Origin: Thalassobacillus sp043497085
Lineage (GTDB): Bacteria > Bacillota > Bacilli > Bacillales > Halobacillaceae
Assembly: GCA_043497085.1 (NCBI GenBank)
Contig: JBIEKI010000014.1
Direction: 5' to 3' (one strand)
DNA length: 64,000 nucleotides
This document shows positions 24,719 to 31,887 of the stretch, in pieces. A program made the translations under genes and the position numbers. Numbering within the stretch: the first letter of the stretch is position 1; each line of letters starts with the position of its first letter. The notes under the pieces were generated by a model, which was given only the letters and a program-made list of their open reading frames with translations, did no database searches and was not told the origin of the DNA.

Positions 24719-25399
24719 TTATTTTCCTGCACCAGGTCCTCCGCCTCGCCCTGCAGAGCCCCGGAATGTACCTGTATCTCCCGAACGATAACCCCCGTAC
24801 ATAGAGTATCCGCCATAGCAATCATTCGATGCCCGGCAACGGCCAGCCTGATTTTCAGCCCAATTACTTGAATTAAGCATTCTGTTCAATACAGCATAAG
24901 TTAATAGGCCATTAAAGAATCCAGGTGAATAATGATTGCGGACAAATTGATCATTCGACAGCTCAATGAAGACTACGCCAGGTTCTTCTTCACTTTCCTT
25001 CATAATTACAAAATGATCAGGATAAACAAGCACTTGTTTATTATTATTGTAATCACTTTTCTCATCCGGCTTTAGTGTTCCAGCTAACAAATCTGCCAGT
25101 TCTGGTATTTTGAATTCCCTTGTGACATAAACTCTCGAGATGCCTTCATCTGTACGAACCGTATCAATCAATGGAAAATGATTGCTTACAAGTTCTTCTG
25201 CATCAGAGGGCTCAGATTGCTGCAAAGATGAGATGATACTTTCTTTTGATGGTTCTTCGGGTAATTCGTCATATGTAAGCGCTGGATCTGAAGAGGAGCC
25301 TGAAATCCCTCTTGATCTGTCATCATTGCCGCCAAAAACATTCATGAACAGGACGATAATGATGATTCCAAAGCCAAATAATACAAGATAATCCTTCAT
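24719..25399 (-). CDS. DUF4247 membrane-anchored protein with Gly-rich tail
   Basis: This 226-residue protein has one N-terminal membrane segment (residues 2-20: DYLVLFGFGIIIIVLFMNVF), an extracytoplasmic or peripheral domain, and a Gly-rich C-terminus (GGYSMYGGYRSGDTG and GRGGGPGAGK) after a CRASNDC pair of cysteines. It matches DUF4247, which is found almost only next to PspA/DUF350/DUF4178 genes. The ATG at 25399 has SD AAGGAGG 7 bp upstream. A 9-bp perfect hairpin precedes it. Function unknown. Confidence 0.8.
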   Translation of the reverse strand: MKDYLVLFGFGIIIIVLFMNVFGGNDDRSRGISGSSSDPALTYDELPEEPSKESIISSLQQSEPSDAEELVSNHFPLIDTVRTDEGISRVYVTREFKIPELADLLAGTLKPDEKSDYNNNKQVLVYPDHFVIMKESEEEPGVVFIELSNDQFVRNHYSPGFFNGLLTYAVLNRMLNSSNWAENQAGRCRASNDCYGGYSMYGGYRSGDTGTFRGSAGRGGGPGAGK

Positions 25400-25444
25400 A
25401 TGGGTTCCTCCTTCCTGGAGAAAGTTTCTTGAACTCATGGATAA

Positions 25445-25467
25445 GGGTCTGACATTTAGTCAGACCC
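25445..25467 (-). other. Intercistronic hairpin between pspA and the DUF4247 gene
   Basis: GGGTCTGAC and GTCAGACCC form a perfect 9-bp stem with loop ATTTA. The minus-strand sequence after it (TTATCC) is a poor T-run, so it may protect the pspA mRNA end or attenuate downstream genes. Confidence 0.55.
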
Positions 25468-25514
25468 TCCCTCCATAGTTCAAATATCTCTTTTAACTAT
25501 GATCAGCTGACAAG

Positions 25515-26183
25515 TTATTCTTTACCCATTTTTTTCTTCAATGCCGCCAACTCGTCGTCCACTCCGTTCTTTTCCAGAGCTTCGAATTCATCATCAAGGG
25601 ATCGGCTGGCCTGCGACATGTCTTCGCTTGTTTCAGCTTCAGCTTCATGTTGAAGAACTTTTTCTTCCATACGCTCGAAACCTTTACGTGACTCATCGCC
25701 TCCAATACCGGACATCGTACGATTCATTTTTGTTCTTGTTTTTGCCGACTCTGCACGTGCCTTCAGAGAATCTTTCTTCAATTTCATTTGCTGGTACTCT
25801 TTTTTCATTTCATCTAACTTTTCACGTAGACTGTCTGCATCTGATTTTGCTTTTTCCCATGATGCCTGCAATTGCTCCGCTTGTTCCTGCTGGCTGTTTT
25901 TATCCTCAAGCGCACGACGGGCTAGGTCTTCGTTGCCTGCCTCTATCGCTTGCTCTGCCTGCTTCATTCGCTTGTCGACAAGTGCCTGGGCATCATCGAA
26001 CTTACGCTTCAGCATTTTTTCATTGGCAATCTGCTTGGCGACAGCACTTTCTGCTTCACGAATATCATTTTCCATATCACGCATGAATTGATCCAGCATT
26101 TTCACCGGGTCTTCTGCTTTATCCAACATGGAATTCAACTCAGAATTCACTACTGTTTTTACGCGTTTAAAAAATTGGAACAT
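25515..26183 (-). CDS. pspA: PspA/IM30 family membrane-stress protein
   Basis: PspA-type proteins bind stressed membranes and assemble into ESCRT-III-like scaffolds. This 222-residue protein begins MFQFFKRVKTVVNSELNSML, giving the amphipathic N-terminal helix, followed by the family block DPVKMLDQFMRDMENDIREAESAVAKQ (here DQFMRDMENDIREAE) and a long charged coiled coil to about residue 150, then a Ser/Thr-rich linker and C-terminal helices (DDELAALKKKMGKE). It lies 20 bp downstream of the DUF4178 gene, under the sigma-W-type promoter at 26761-26786. B. subtilis pspA is also sigma-W controlled, but in a different operon. Confidence 0.93.
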   Translation of the reverse strand: MFQFFKRVKTVVNSELNSMLDKAEDPVKMLDQFMRDMENDIREAESAVAKQIANEKMLKRKFDDAQALVDKRMKQAEQAIEAGNEDLARRALEDKNSQQEQAEQLQASWEKAKSDADSLREKLDEMKKEYQQMKLKKDSLKARAESAKTRTKMNRTMSGIGGDESRKGFERMEEKVLQHEAEAETSEDMSQASRSLDDEFEALEKNGVDDELAALKKKMGKE

Positions 26184-26203
26184 ATCTAATTTCCTCCTTA
26201 AAA

Positions 26204-26716
26204 TTAATGGGAACCTGCTATGATCTTAATATCATAAGGTTCAATATCGTAACCATGACTAACTTCTGTATCACTTCCCCACGCTTCTAAACTAAGATAA
26301 TCAGTTTCATCGTCAGCGATATAATCCGCATAGGAAATCATCTGGCCATTGACATTTGCGCTTCTTCCTTCGCCGACTACTCTTGCATCCCCTTCGCCAT
26401 CTTTATGATAGGTTTTCCCTTCATATTCCAAGGTTTTGGGCAAAGGTTTAGATACTGGAAGCTTGATGGTACGGTATATTCCTAACTCTAACTCATCGTC
26501 CATCTCTGCTGAGAGCCAAATCGTCGAATGTCCTTCAAGCAATTGATAGCCGAACCATTCATAGGCATGTTCCCTGTAAGTAATTTTTCCCACTACCTCA
26601 TAATCAACCAGGTCGTAGTTTACAATATCCCCTACTTGAATGTTCAACGGGGTACGTTCCTTCACTGCTGGCGCCTTTGCTTTTTTATTTGAAAATAAGC
26701 GTGAAAACAGTCCCAG
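26204..26716 (-). CDS. DUF4178 protein (probable CTG start)
   Basis: The 170-residue protein matches DUF4178: two beta-rich halves with EWFGYQLLEGHSTIWLSAE and AWGSDTEVSHGYDIEPYDI. Family members lie beside PspA, DUF350 and polyamine enzymes; function is unknown. The only ordinary start is GTG at 26665, with a poor SD. Reading farther upstream in frame gives LGLFSRLFSNKKAKAPAV, a DUF4178-like basic N-terminus, with a perfect SD (GAGGTGA) 6 bp before a CTG at 26716. I therefore annotate the CTG start; GTG at 26665 is the alternative. First gene of the sigma-W-type operon. Confidence 0.72.
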   Translation of the reverse strand: MGLFSRLFSNKKAKAPAVKERTPLNIQVGDIVNYDLVDYEVVGKITYREHAYEWFGYQLLEGHSTIWLSAEMDDELELGIYRTIKLPVSKPLPKTLEYEGKTYHKDGEGDARVVGEGRSANVNGQMISYADYIADDETDYLSLEAWGSDTEVSHGYDIEPYDIKIIAGSH

Positions 26717-26760
26717 GACCAGTCACCTCTCTTTCTTAATAACGCTGAGTTACTTTCTTA

Positions 26761-26786
26761 TACGATATAACGAAAAGAAAGTTTCA
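26761..26786 (-). promoter_or_regulatory. Sigma-W (ECF) promoter of the PspA cassette
   Basis: On the minus strand TGAAAC, exactly 16 bp and CGTATA match the sigma-W consensus (TGAAAC-N16-CGTA). Transcription should start near 26752, about 36 nt before the CTG start of the first gene. Confidence 0.85.
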
Positions 26787-26813
26787 TTTTTCATTATTAT
26801 TTTTTTAGATGCT

Positions 26814-26848
26814 ATCAAAAATAGCGAGGAAAGCTCTAGCTCCCTCGC
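26814..26848 (-). terminator. ald terminator
   Basis: GCGAGG and CCTCGC with inner AGCT/AGCT pairs form a hairpin; on the minus strand TATTTTTG follows. It lies 11 bp past the ald stop and insulates the sigma-W promoter. Confidence 0.8.
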
Positions 26849-26858
26849 CATATCATTA

Positions 26859-27980
26859 TCACTCATATTCTAGTAAGGTTTCAACATCTGAGTACTCAAG
26901 CTGGTGTGCTTCTGCGACAGCACGGTAAGTTACAAAACCATTCAAGGTGTTGATCCCTTTACGTAACGCTATATTATCCTTGCACGCCTGCTGGTAACCT
27001 TTGTTAGCAAGTTGCAGCGCGTAAGGAATCGTGACATTCGTCAAGCCGATGGTCGAGGTCCGTGGTACAGCGCCTGGCATGTTTGCAACGGCATAATGCA
27101 CCACACCATGCTTTTCATACGTAGGATTATCATGTGTAGTAATCCGGTCGGTGGTTTCAAAAATTCCCCCTTGGTCTATTGCCACATCCACAATGACTGA
27201 ACCTTTCATCATGGATTGTACCATCTCATCGGTCACAAGTTTCGGGGCTTTAGCTCCAGGAATTAAGACAGCTCCAATAACTAAGTCTGATTCTGCTAAA
27301 GCTTCCTGGATATTCAATGGGTTCGACATAAGGGTATTGATTTCTGAACCGAAGATATCGTCCAATTGACGTAATCTTTCCGGGTTCAAGTCTATGATCG
27401 TGACATCGGCCCCGAGACCCATCGCTATTTTCGCCGCATTGGTTCCGACAACCCCACCGCCGATGACGGTAACTCTACCACGTCGCACCCCAGGAATTCC
27501 TCCCAGCAGGATACCTTTTCCTCCATGAAGTTTCTCTAAGAATTGCGCACCTATTTGTGTAGCCATCCGGCCGGCAACCTCACTCATCGGTGTCAATAAA
27601 GGAAGCGATCCATTATCCAATTGGACTGTTTCATAAGCAATGCTGACTACTTTACGGTCAATCAATGCTTTTGTAAGCTCAGGCTCTGGCGCCAGATGGA
27701 GATACGTAAATAAAATAAGTCCTTCATAAAAATAATCATACTCGTCAGGAAGTGGTTCTTTTACTTTCATGACCATTTCCTGTCTCCACGCCTCTTGAGC
27801 TGTGTCTACGATAGTAGCACCTGCTTCCATGTATTGTGAATCCGTAAAATTCGAACCTACTCCTGCATTGGTTTCCACATACACCTCATGACCCGCATTG
27901 GTCAAAGAAATCACACCAGCCGGAGTCATAGCCACACGGTTTTCATTATTTTTTATTTCTCTAGGTACTCCAATTCTCAT
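26859..27980 (-). CDS. ald: Alanine dehydrogenase
   Basis: Ald reversibly deaminates L-alanine to pyruvate with NAD; in Bacillus it serves alanine use and sporulation. The 373-residue protein starts MRIGVPREIKNNENRVAMTP and carries substrate Lys in MVMKVKEPLPDEYDYF (near residue 75), the catalytic His region TYLHLAPEPELTKAL, EVAGRMATQIGAQFLEK, and the NAD fold VTVIGGGVVGTNAAKIAMGLGA. The ATG at 27980 has SD GGGAGG 9 bp upstream; an earlier ATG is too close. A 7-bp inverted repeat at 28076-28093 lies upstream and may be an operator. Confidence 0.97.
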   Translation of the reverse strand: MRIGVPREIKNNENRVAMTPAGVISLTNAGHEVYVETNAGVGSNFTDSQYMEAGATIVDTAQEAWRQEMVMKVKEPLPDEYDYFYEGLILFTYLHLAPEPELTKALIDRKVVSIAYETVQLDNGSLPLLTPMSEVAGRMATQIGAQFLEKLHGGKGILLGGIPGVRRGRVTVIGGGVVGTNAAKIAMGLGADVTIIDLNPERLRQLDDIFGSEINTLMSNPLNIQEALAESDLVIGAVLIPGAKAPKLVTDEMVQSMMKGSVIVDVAIDQGGIFETTDRITTHDNPTYEKHGVVHYAVANMPGAVPRTSTIGLTNVTIPYALQLANKGYQQACKDNIALRKGINTLNGFVTYRAVAEAHQLEYSDVETLLEYE

Positions 27981-28075
27981 ATCCATATACCTCCCAATCC
28001 AATGTACTAGGACGCTTGTCCTTCCCTTCTCACAAACACTATACCATTATTTTTGAAAAGGGGATAGCTAACACA

Positions 28076-28093
28076 AATGTAAGCCTTTACATT
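28076..28093. promoter_or_regulatory. Inverted repeat upstream of ald
   Basis: AATGTAA and TTACATT flank GCCT, an 18-bp perfect dyad about 95 bp upstream of the ald start codon. The inner 14 bases differ from the cre consensus only in the invariant G, so it may be a variant cre or a site for another regulator. Confidence 0.5.
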
Positions 28094-28145
28094 GTAACAA
28101 AAAACTCGCTTTTTTCACATTTAATTCCGACAAAAAATTTACGAA

Positions 28146-28904
28146 TCACCGGTGACGATGAATGACATCCAGACCGCCTGTGACTTCGTAAACTGCTCCA
28201 GTGATCATGTCGCTCTCTTCGCCACATAAGAATTCGATTGTGCGCGCAATATCTTCTCCAGTACCTGACCTTCCAATGGGTGTATGTTCATCCCTGATTT
28301 TTCTACTTTCCGCAATGGTCGCTTCCTTCATCTCTCCAATAATATTTCCAGGACAAACCATGTTTGAGGTTATTCCATTCTCAGCTTCCTCAAATGCAAT
28401 TGTTTTCGTCAGCGAAACAAGCCCTACTTTGGCGGCCGCAAAAGCAGATCGGTAGATCCATCCGGAAGCTGCCCCTGCCCCCTGGAAGCCGTAATTGATA
28501 ATACGCCCGAATTTCTGCTTTCTCATATAAGGAGCTACCAGCTGGAATAAATGAAAAGATGCATCCAGATTACCGCGTATCATGGCATCCCATTCTTCCT
28601 GAGTATAATCTAATAATTTTTTTCTTTTAAAAATATAAGGGCCGGCATTATTGATCAAGTAATCAATTCTCCCGAAGCGGTCTATGGTCTGCTGAACAAG
28701 CTCTATCAGATCCTTCTTTTTAGTGACGTCTACCTGGATGATTTGAATACGATCGTGATGATCGAGCCAATCTTCCAATAGTTGTTCCGCTTTATCTCGG
28801 TCCGTTCGATACGTAACGGTGACAGAATGCCCCATTTCCAAGAAGCGGGTGGTCACCATTTTACCTAGCCCTTTAGTTCCTGCGGTAATGAGGGCATGTC
28901 GCAT
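28146..28904 (-). CDS. ytkK: SDR-family protein YtkK with altered active site
   Basis: The 252-residue protein has the short-chain dehydrogenase/reductase fold: TAGTKGLG nucleotide motif at residues 7-14, NNAG at 85-88, and a PG motif after the active-site region. The catalytic tetrad is unusual: the Ser region reads INYGFQGAG and the expected YxxxK is FAAAK (F155, K159) with a Tyr at 151 instead. It matches B. subtilis YtkK, annotated by similarity to 3-oxoacyl-ACP reductase; it may be inactive or use different chemistry. The ATG at 28904 has SD AAGGAGG 7 bp upstream. Confidence 0.88.
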   Translation of the reverse strand: MRHALITAGTKGLGKMVTTRFLEMGHSVTVTYRTDRDKAEQLLEDWLDHHDRIQIIQVDVTKKKDLIELVQQTIDRFGRIDYLINNAGPYIFKRKKLLDYTQEEWDAMIRGNLDASFHLFQLVAPYMRKQKFGRIINYGFQGAGAASGWIYRSAFAAAKVGLVSLTKTIAFEEAENGITSNMVCPGNIIGEMKEATIAESRKIRDEHTPIGRSGTGEDIARTIEFLCGEESDMITGAVYEVTGGLDVIHRHR

Positions 28905-29195
28905 AGGTATTCCTCCTTCAGTTTTTACCATTGTAATTATTTTATGTAACGATTCTCTTCTTGTAGCGGTAAAGCTTTGCACTTTATCTCTACTTTACTA
29001 CAGATCATGATTTCGGTTCACACCTAATGCTTTTTCCGTCGCTAACTTCTGCCTTGGTTTGGGTCTTTAAGAACCATGGAAAGATAGTGAAGTCTCTCAC
29101 TCTCATAGCAGATTGTTTAATCTTAGCTTCTGTTAACCTTTGATATTTACTTCATTAGAGCCTTATTTTTATTATTAGGCCGAAAAGTCGAAGAC

Positions 29196-29258
29196 TTGAT
29201 TTCAAGATATTGTAAGAGGGGAAGGTGCGTAGGGGAACGAGCCTAACTATGAAATCAA
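29196..29258. repeat. Core-deleted derivative of the TIR repeat
   Basis: TTGATTTCA and TGAAATCAA form perfect 9-bp terminal inverted repeats around 45 bp. The left flank (CCGAAAAGTCGAAGACTTGA) is almost identical to that of the full copy at 37072-37241, and the interior matches the sub-terminal GGGAAGG..CGTAGGGG segment, but the GC-rich core is absent. Confidence 0.65.
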
Positions 29259-29286
29259 CAGGGAGAGTTAACAGTACGTATACTTA

Positions 29287-29321
29287 AAGGCAGCAAGGAG
29301 AAACCTTTTCCTTGCTGCCTT
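29287..29321 (-). terminator. Terminator after the 42-residue ORF
   Basis: AAGGCAGCAAGGA and TCCTTGCTGCCTT form a 13-bp stem around AAACCTTT-like loop; on the minus strand TTTAAG follows. Confidence 0.7.
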
Positions 29322-29343
29322 CCCAATGAGGAAATAAAGTACC

Positions 29344-29472
29344 TTATTCTTCCTTTTTATTCTTTTTCTCTTTTATTCGCGGAAATTCTACACTCCCTGA
29401 CTGATAACTTTCATTGATTCCTTCCAGAGAGTTTTCCTCATCTTTGGAACTTTTCTTGATGTCTTTTTTCAT
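29344..29472 (-). CDS. Small highly charged protein
   Basis: This predicted 42-residue protein (MKKDIKKSSKDEENSLEGIN ... EKKNKKEE) is very rich in Lys and Glu and probably disordered. I do not recognise it. It is supported by a strong SD (GGGAGGT, 6 bp before the ATG), its own terminator and a position divergent from uspA. A cre-like site (29521-29534) lies in the shared promoter region. Longer in-frame starts upstream lack an SD. Confidence 0.55.
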   Translation of the reverse strand: MKKDIKKSSKDEENSLEGINESYQSGSVEFPRIKEKKNKKEE

Positions 29473-29520
29473 GTCGGCACCTCCCTTTATAATGTTCACA
29501 AAAATGTATGTTTTCATGTT

Positions 29521-29534
29521 TGACAACGTTTACA
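29521..29534. promoter_or_regulatory. cre-like site between the small gene and uspA
   Basis: TGACAACGTTTACA matches the cre consensus at 13 of 14 positions in either orientation. It is centred near -38 of the inferred uspA start, so binding would block the -35 region. Confidence 0.5.
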
Positions 29535-29550
29535 TTAATAACATTCCGCA

Positions 29551-29559
29551 TGTTATAAT
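29551..29559 (+). promoter_or_regulatory. uspA extended -10 promoter
   Basis: TGTTATAAT is a perfect extended -10 element (TGnTATAAT). No good -35 is seen at 17 bp. A start near 29566 leaves about 25 nt before the uspA ATG. Confidence 0.6.
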
Positions 29560-29590
29560 AGAAGTATAAATAAGGAAGGGAGCGTTCCAT

Positions 29591-30040
29591 ATGTCATTCG
29601 AATATAGTCATATTGTAGTGGCAATCGATGGTTCTAACGCTGCTGAATTCGCTTTTAAAAAAGCAATCGATATTGCTAAACGAAATGATGCCCAATTAAT
29701 TCTATCCCATGTCGTGGATACCCGTGCGTTTGCTACAGTTGAAGCTTATGACAGATCTCTCGCTATCCGTGCGGAGGGCTATGCTAAGGAGTTATTGGAT
29801 GAATACCAGGAGAAAGCGAAGGCAGCTGGAGTAGACAATGTTATTATTGACATTGAATACGGCTCACCTAAAATTAAAATCGCAAAGGATGTAGCCCCTA
29901 AGTACAAGGCAGACTTGATTATCTGTGGGGCGACCGGCCTCAATACGATGGAACGTTTCTTTATCGGCAGTGTTTCTGAACACATTACCAGATATGCTAA
30001 GTGCGACGTACTTGTAGTGCGTATGCCAGAACAAAAATAA
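29591..30040 (+). CDS. Universal stress protein (UspA family)
   Basis: This 149-residue cytoplasmic protein has the Usp fold: N-terminal HIVVAIDGSNAAEFAFKKAI (Asp in the ATP pocket), LILSHVVDT, and the ATP-binding loop CGATGLNTMERFFIGSVSEH with the G-x2-G-x9-G-(S/T) pattern near residues 113-131, then CDVLVVR. It is therefore of the ATP-binding class. SD AAGGAAGGGAG precedes the ATG. It forms an operon with the 103-residue gene 18 bp downstream, with a terminator after that. Confidence 0.93.
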   Translation: MSFEYSHIVVAIDGSNAAEFAFKKAIDIAKRNDAQLILSHVVDTRAFATVEAYDRSLAIRAEGYAKELLDEYQEKAKAAGVDNVIIDIEYGSPKIKIAKDVAPKYKADLIICGATGLNTMERFFIGSVSEHITRYAKCDVLVVRMPEQK

Positions 30041-30058
30041 CAAGCTGCTGGAGGTTTT

Positions 30059-30370
30059 ATGGAACAACATTTTACTTATGACCCAAGGCTTCAACTTTCT
30101 ATCCCGGATCTTCCCCGTCCTTTTTATACCTTTTCTCAAAGGGAACAAGCTTTGATTATAGCAGAGTGGGAAAATCACCGTGGGGAAATTCCTGATAAAG
30201 TCAAGGAGCTGGAAAAAGAAATAGAAAAATGCCTGGTCCGACTCAATAATGAAGATGACTTCGAAGCGTCCTGCCAGTTGAACGACCGGATCAGCCAGCT
30301 TGCTTCGATGATCAACGACTTATGGATCTGGTACCGGACAAATCCTGTCATAACTGCTAAAACCAGTTAA
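30059..30370 (+). CDS. Hypothetical protein cotranscribed with uspA
   Basis: I do not recognise this 103-residue protein. It has no signal peptide or membrane segment. The N-terminal third is Pro/aromatic-rich (RLQLSIPDLPRPFYTFS), followed by a charged helical region likely to form a coiled coil (KVKELEKEIEKCLVRLNN) and a C-terminal IWYRTNP. SD GCTGGAGG precedes the ATG, 18 bp after uspA, and a shared terminator follows; it is very likely expressed with uspA. Confidence 0.7.
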   Translation: MEQHFTYDPRLQLSIPDLPRPFYTFSQREQALIIAEWENHRGEIPDKVKELEKEIEKCLVRLNNEDDFEASCQLNDRISQLASMINDLWIWYRTNPVITAKTS

Positions 30371-30374
30371 AAAG

Positions 30375-30415
30375 ACCCTGCCGCTTAAGTAAAAGAGGCA
30401 GGGTTTGTTTATTTT
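30375..30415 (+). terminator. Bidirectional terminator between uspA operon and moaB
   Basis: ACCCTGCC and GGCAGGGT form an 8-bp stem followed on the plus strand by TTTGTTTATTTT; the minus strand also ends in CTTTTT. Confidence 0.85.
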
Positions 30416-30926
30416 AAATATCTTTTTGTATTTCCCGAATGACGTGGCTGAGCTCCGGAAGAATCAATTTATTCATCGCAAGTTTCACAGCCCCACTTGA
30501 ACCAGGCGTAGAGAAAATAGCCGTATTTCTACTAACACCGGCAATCGCCCTGGATAAAATTGCTGCAGAGCCGATGTCTTCCGTGTAACTAATCATTCGG
30601 AAAATTTCCCCGAAGCCCGTTATTTCTTTATCAAATAATGAAGCCACCGTTTCAATGGTCACATCCCGTTTCGCAATTCCCGTCCCTCCATTGGTCAGGA
30701 TCGCTTCTACCTCCGAGTTATTACATCCAGCTTCTACCGCTTCCTGGATTGCCTGCTCTTCGTCTTTCACGATACGATGGTCGACGATGTGATGACCATT
30801 TGAATTTAAGAATTCAATCATCAACTTCCCGCTTTTATCCGTTTCTTTTGTTCTCGTATCACTCACAGTAATAATCATGCACGCTATTGATTTTTTTGCT
30901 TCTTGTTTATGCTCCTCAACGGACAT
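30414..30926 (-). CDS. moaB: Molybdenum cofactor biosynthesis protein MoaB
   Basis: MoaB-type proteins adenylylate or bind molybdopterin in molybdenum cofactor synthesis. The 170-residue protein has CMIITVSDTRTKETDKSGKLM, AILTNGGTGIAKRDVTIETV (molybdopterin-binding core near residue 80) and IFSTPGSSGAVKLAMNKL. The length matches Bacillus MoaB, and the moaB-ackA neighbourhood is as in B. subtilis. Its start overlaps the end of the EcsC-family gene by 11 bp, so they are cotranscribed. Confidence 0.93.
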   Translation of the reverse strand: MSVEEHKQEAKKSIACMIITVSDTRTKETDKSGKLMIEFLNSNGHHIVDHRIVKDEEQAIQEAVEAGCNNSEVEAILTNGGTGIAKRDVTIETVASLFDKEITGFGEIFRMISYTEDIGSAAILSRAIAGVSRNTAIFSTPGSSGAVKLAMNKLILPELSHVIREIQKDI

Positions 30927-31758
30927 CTTCTCCCTCCTGTTCCTTCGCTAGTAAATATCGGTATTGGTAAAATCTTAACGCAAATTCTGATACCCGGCGT
31001 GTCAAACGGTAATTGACAGTGGCTCCAACTGTCATGCTGACTAAGGGCAATCCTTGGATCAGCTTTTTACGAAACATTACGATAAACAGTGATTTGAGAA
31101 TTTGCTTAAGAGGCTGCTCCAGCCAGGATTCATCAGTAAGGTCATCCGCCCCCTCAAAAACATAGGGGTGATTGTCATTCCTTACTTCCTCCACCAGCTC
31201 TTCCCATGCTTCTTCTTGCATCCTTTTGGGCAAAGTAGCTGCGTGGAAGACACGTAACGAGAGCATCATCTCATAAGGATGATTCATTTCGTGACCGAAT
31301 GACAAACCGATCATTTGAACTGCACGCAAATTCATTCCCATCATCAATGGAAAGTCCAAGCCGAACAGAAGCAGGCCGCCGGTTCCAGTCAACCCTCCCT
31401 GGGCAAAAGAATACAGCCTGATCCGCGATATTTGCTGCTGGGCGATATATGTACGTCGGTCAATAGATAAAGCCTTTAAATCAGAAATATTTTCAATTTG
31501 ATTATCAAACACCCTGCCGACCGTGATGATACGTTCCCTTGCTTCATTTTGAAAAGAAGTACCTTGAATAAAAGCATGAGTATGAAATAAGTAATTATCT
31601 AAATTACGGAAAAAGAGCTGTTTCCATTTAGAATCGATGCCATCAAACATTTGATTGATCCAGGCATCATACATACGCTCAAAATCATTGGGCTGGTAAT
31701 CAGTATGGTTCCTTCTCCATTGCTGGATATCCCTGCTCACTTTATTTCCATCGCTCAT
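30916..31758 (-). CDS. EcsC family protein
   Basis: The 280-residue protein resembles the EcsC family, named after the third gene of the B. subtilis ecs operon; its biochemical role is not known. Visible traits are a basic helical N-terminus (DIQQWRRNHTDYQP), an internal Gly-rich hydrophobic segment LYSFAQGGLTGTGGLLLFGLDFPLMMGMNL around residue 130-160 (given here in part: GGLTGTGGLLLFG), and a C-terminal GLPLVSMTVGATVNYRLTRRVSEFA pattern. The ATG at 31758 has SD GGGAGG 7 bp upstream; an earlier ATG is too close to its SD. It overlaps moaB by 11 bp. Confidence 0.8.
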   Translation of the reverse strand: MSDGNKVSRDIQQWRRNHTDYQPNDFERMYDAWINQMFDGIDSKWKQLFFRNLDNYLFHTHAFIQGTSFQNEARERIITVGRVFDNQIENISDLKALSIDRRTYIAQQQISRIRLYSFAQGGLTGTGGLLLFGLDFPLMMGMNLRAVQMIGLSFGHEMNHPYEMMLSLRVFHAATLPKRMQEEAWEELVEEVRNDNHPYVFEGADDLTDESWLEQPLKQILKSLFIVMFRKKLIQGLPLVSMTVGATVNYRLTRRVSEFALRFYQYRYLLAKEQEGEDVR

Positions 31759-31836
31759 CTTATTGCCTCCCATTCTCCTCTTATGCCTATTCTTATTCTA
31801 GCTCTAATAGGAGAAAAAATAAAATCCATGAGCAAA

Positions 31837-31883
31837 CAAAAAACCAAGCGTCCCGTTCTTTTATAAACGGAACACTTGGTTTT
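31837..31883 (-). terminator. ackA terminator
   Basis: ACCAAGTGTTCCGTT and AACGGGACGCTTGGT pair with two mismatches; on the minus strand TTTTTTG follows. It lies just past the ackA stop. Confidence 0.88.
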
Positions 31884-31887
31884 ATCA

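Larger units (their letters stand above)
28905..29343. other. Intergenic region with a decayed repeat and a terminator
   Basis: This spacer between ytkK and the small downstream gene holds a core-deleted repeat (29196-29258) and the terminator at 29287-29321. The stretch 28980-29160 shows nothing I recognise. Confidence 0.5.
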
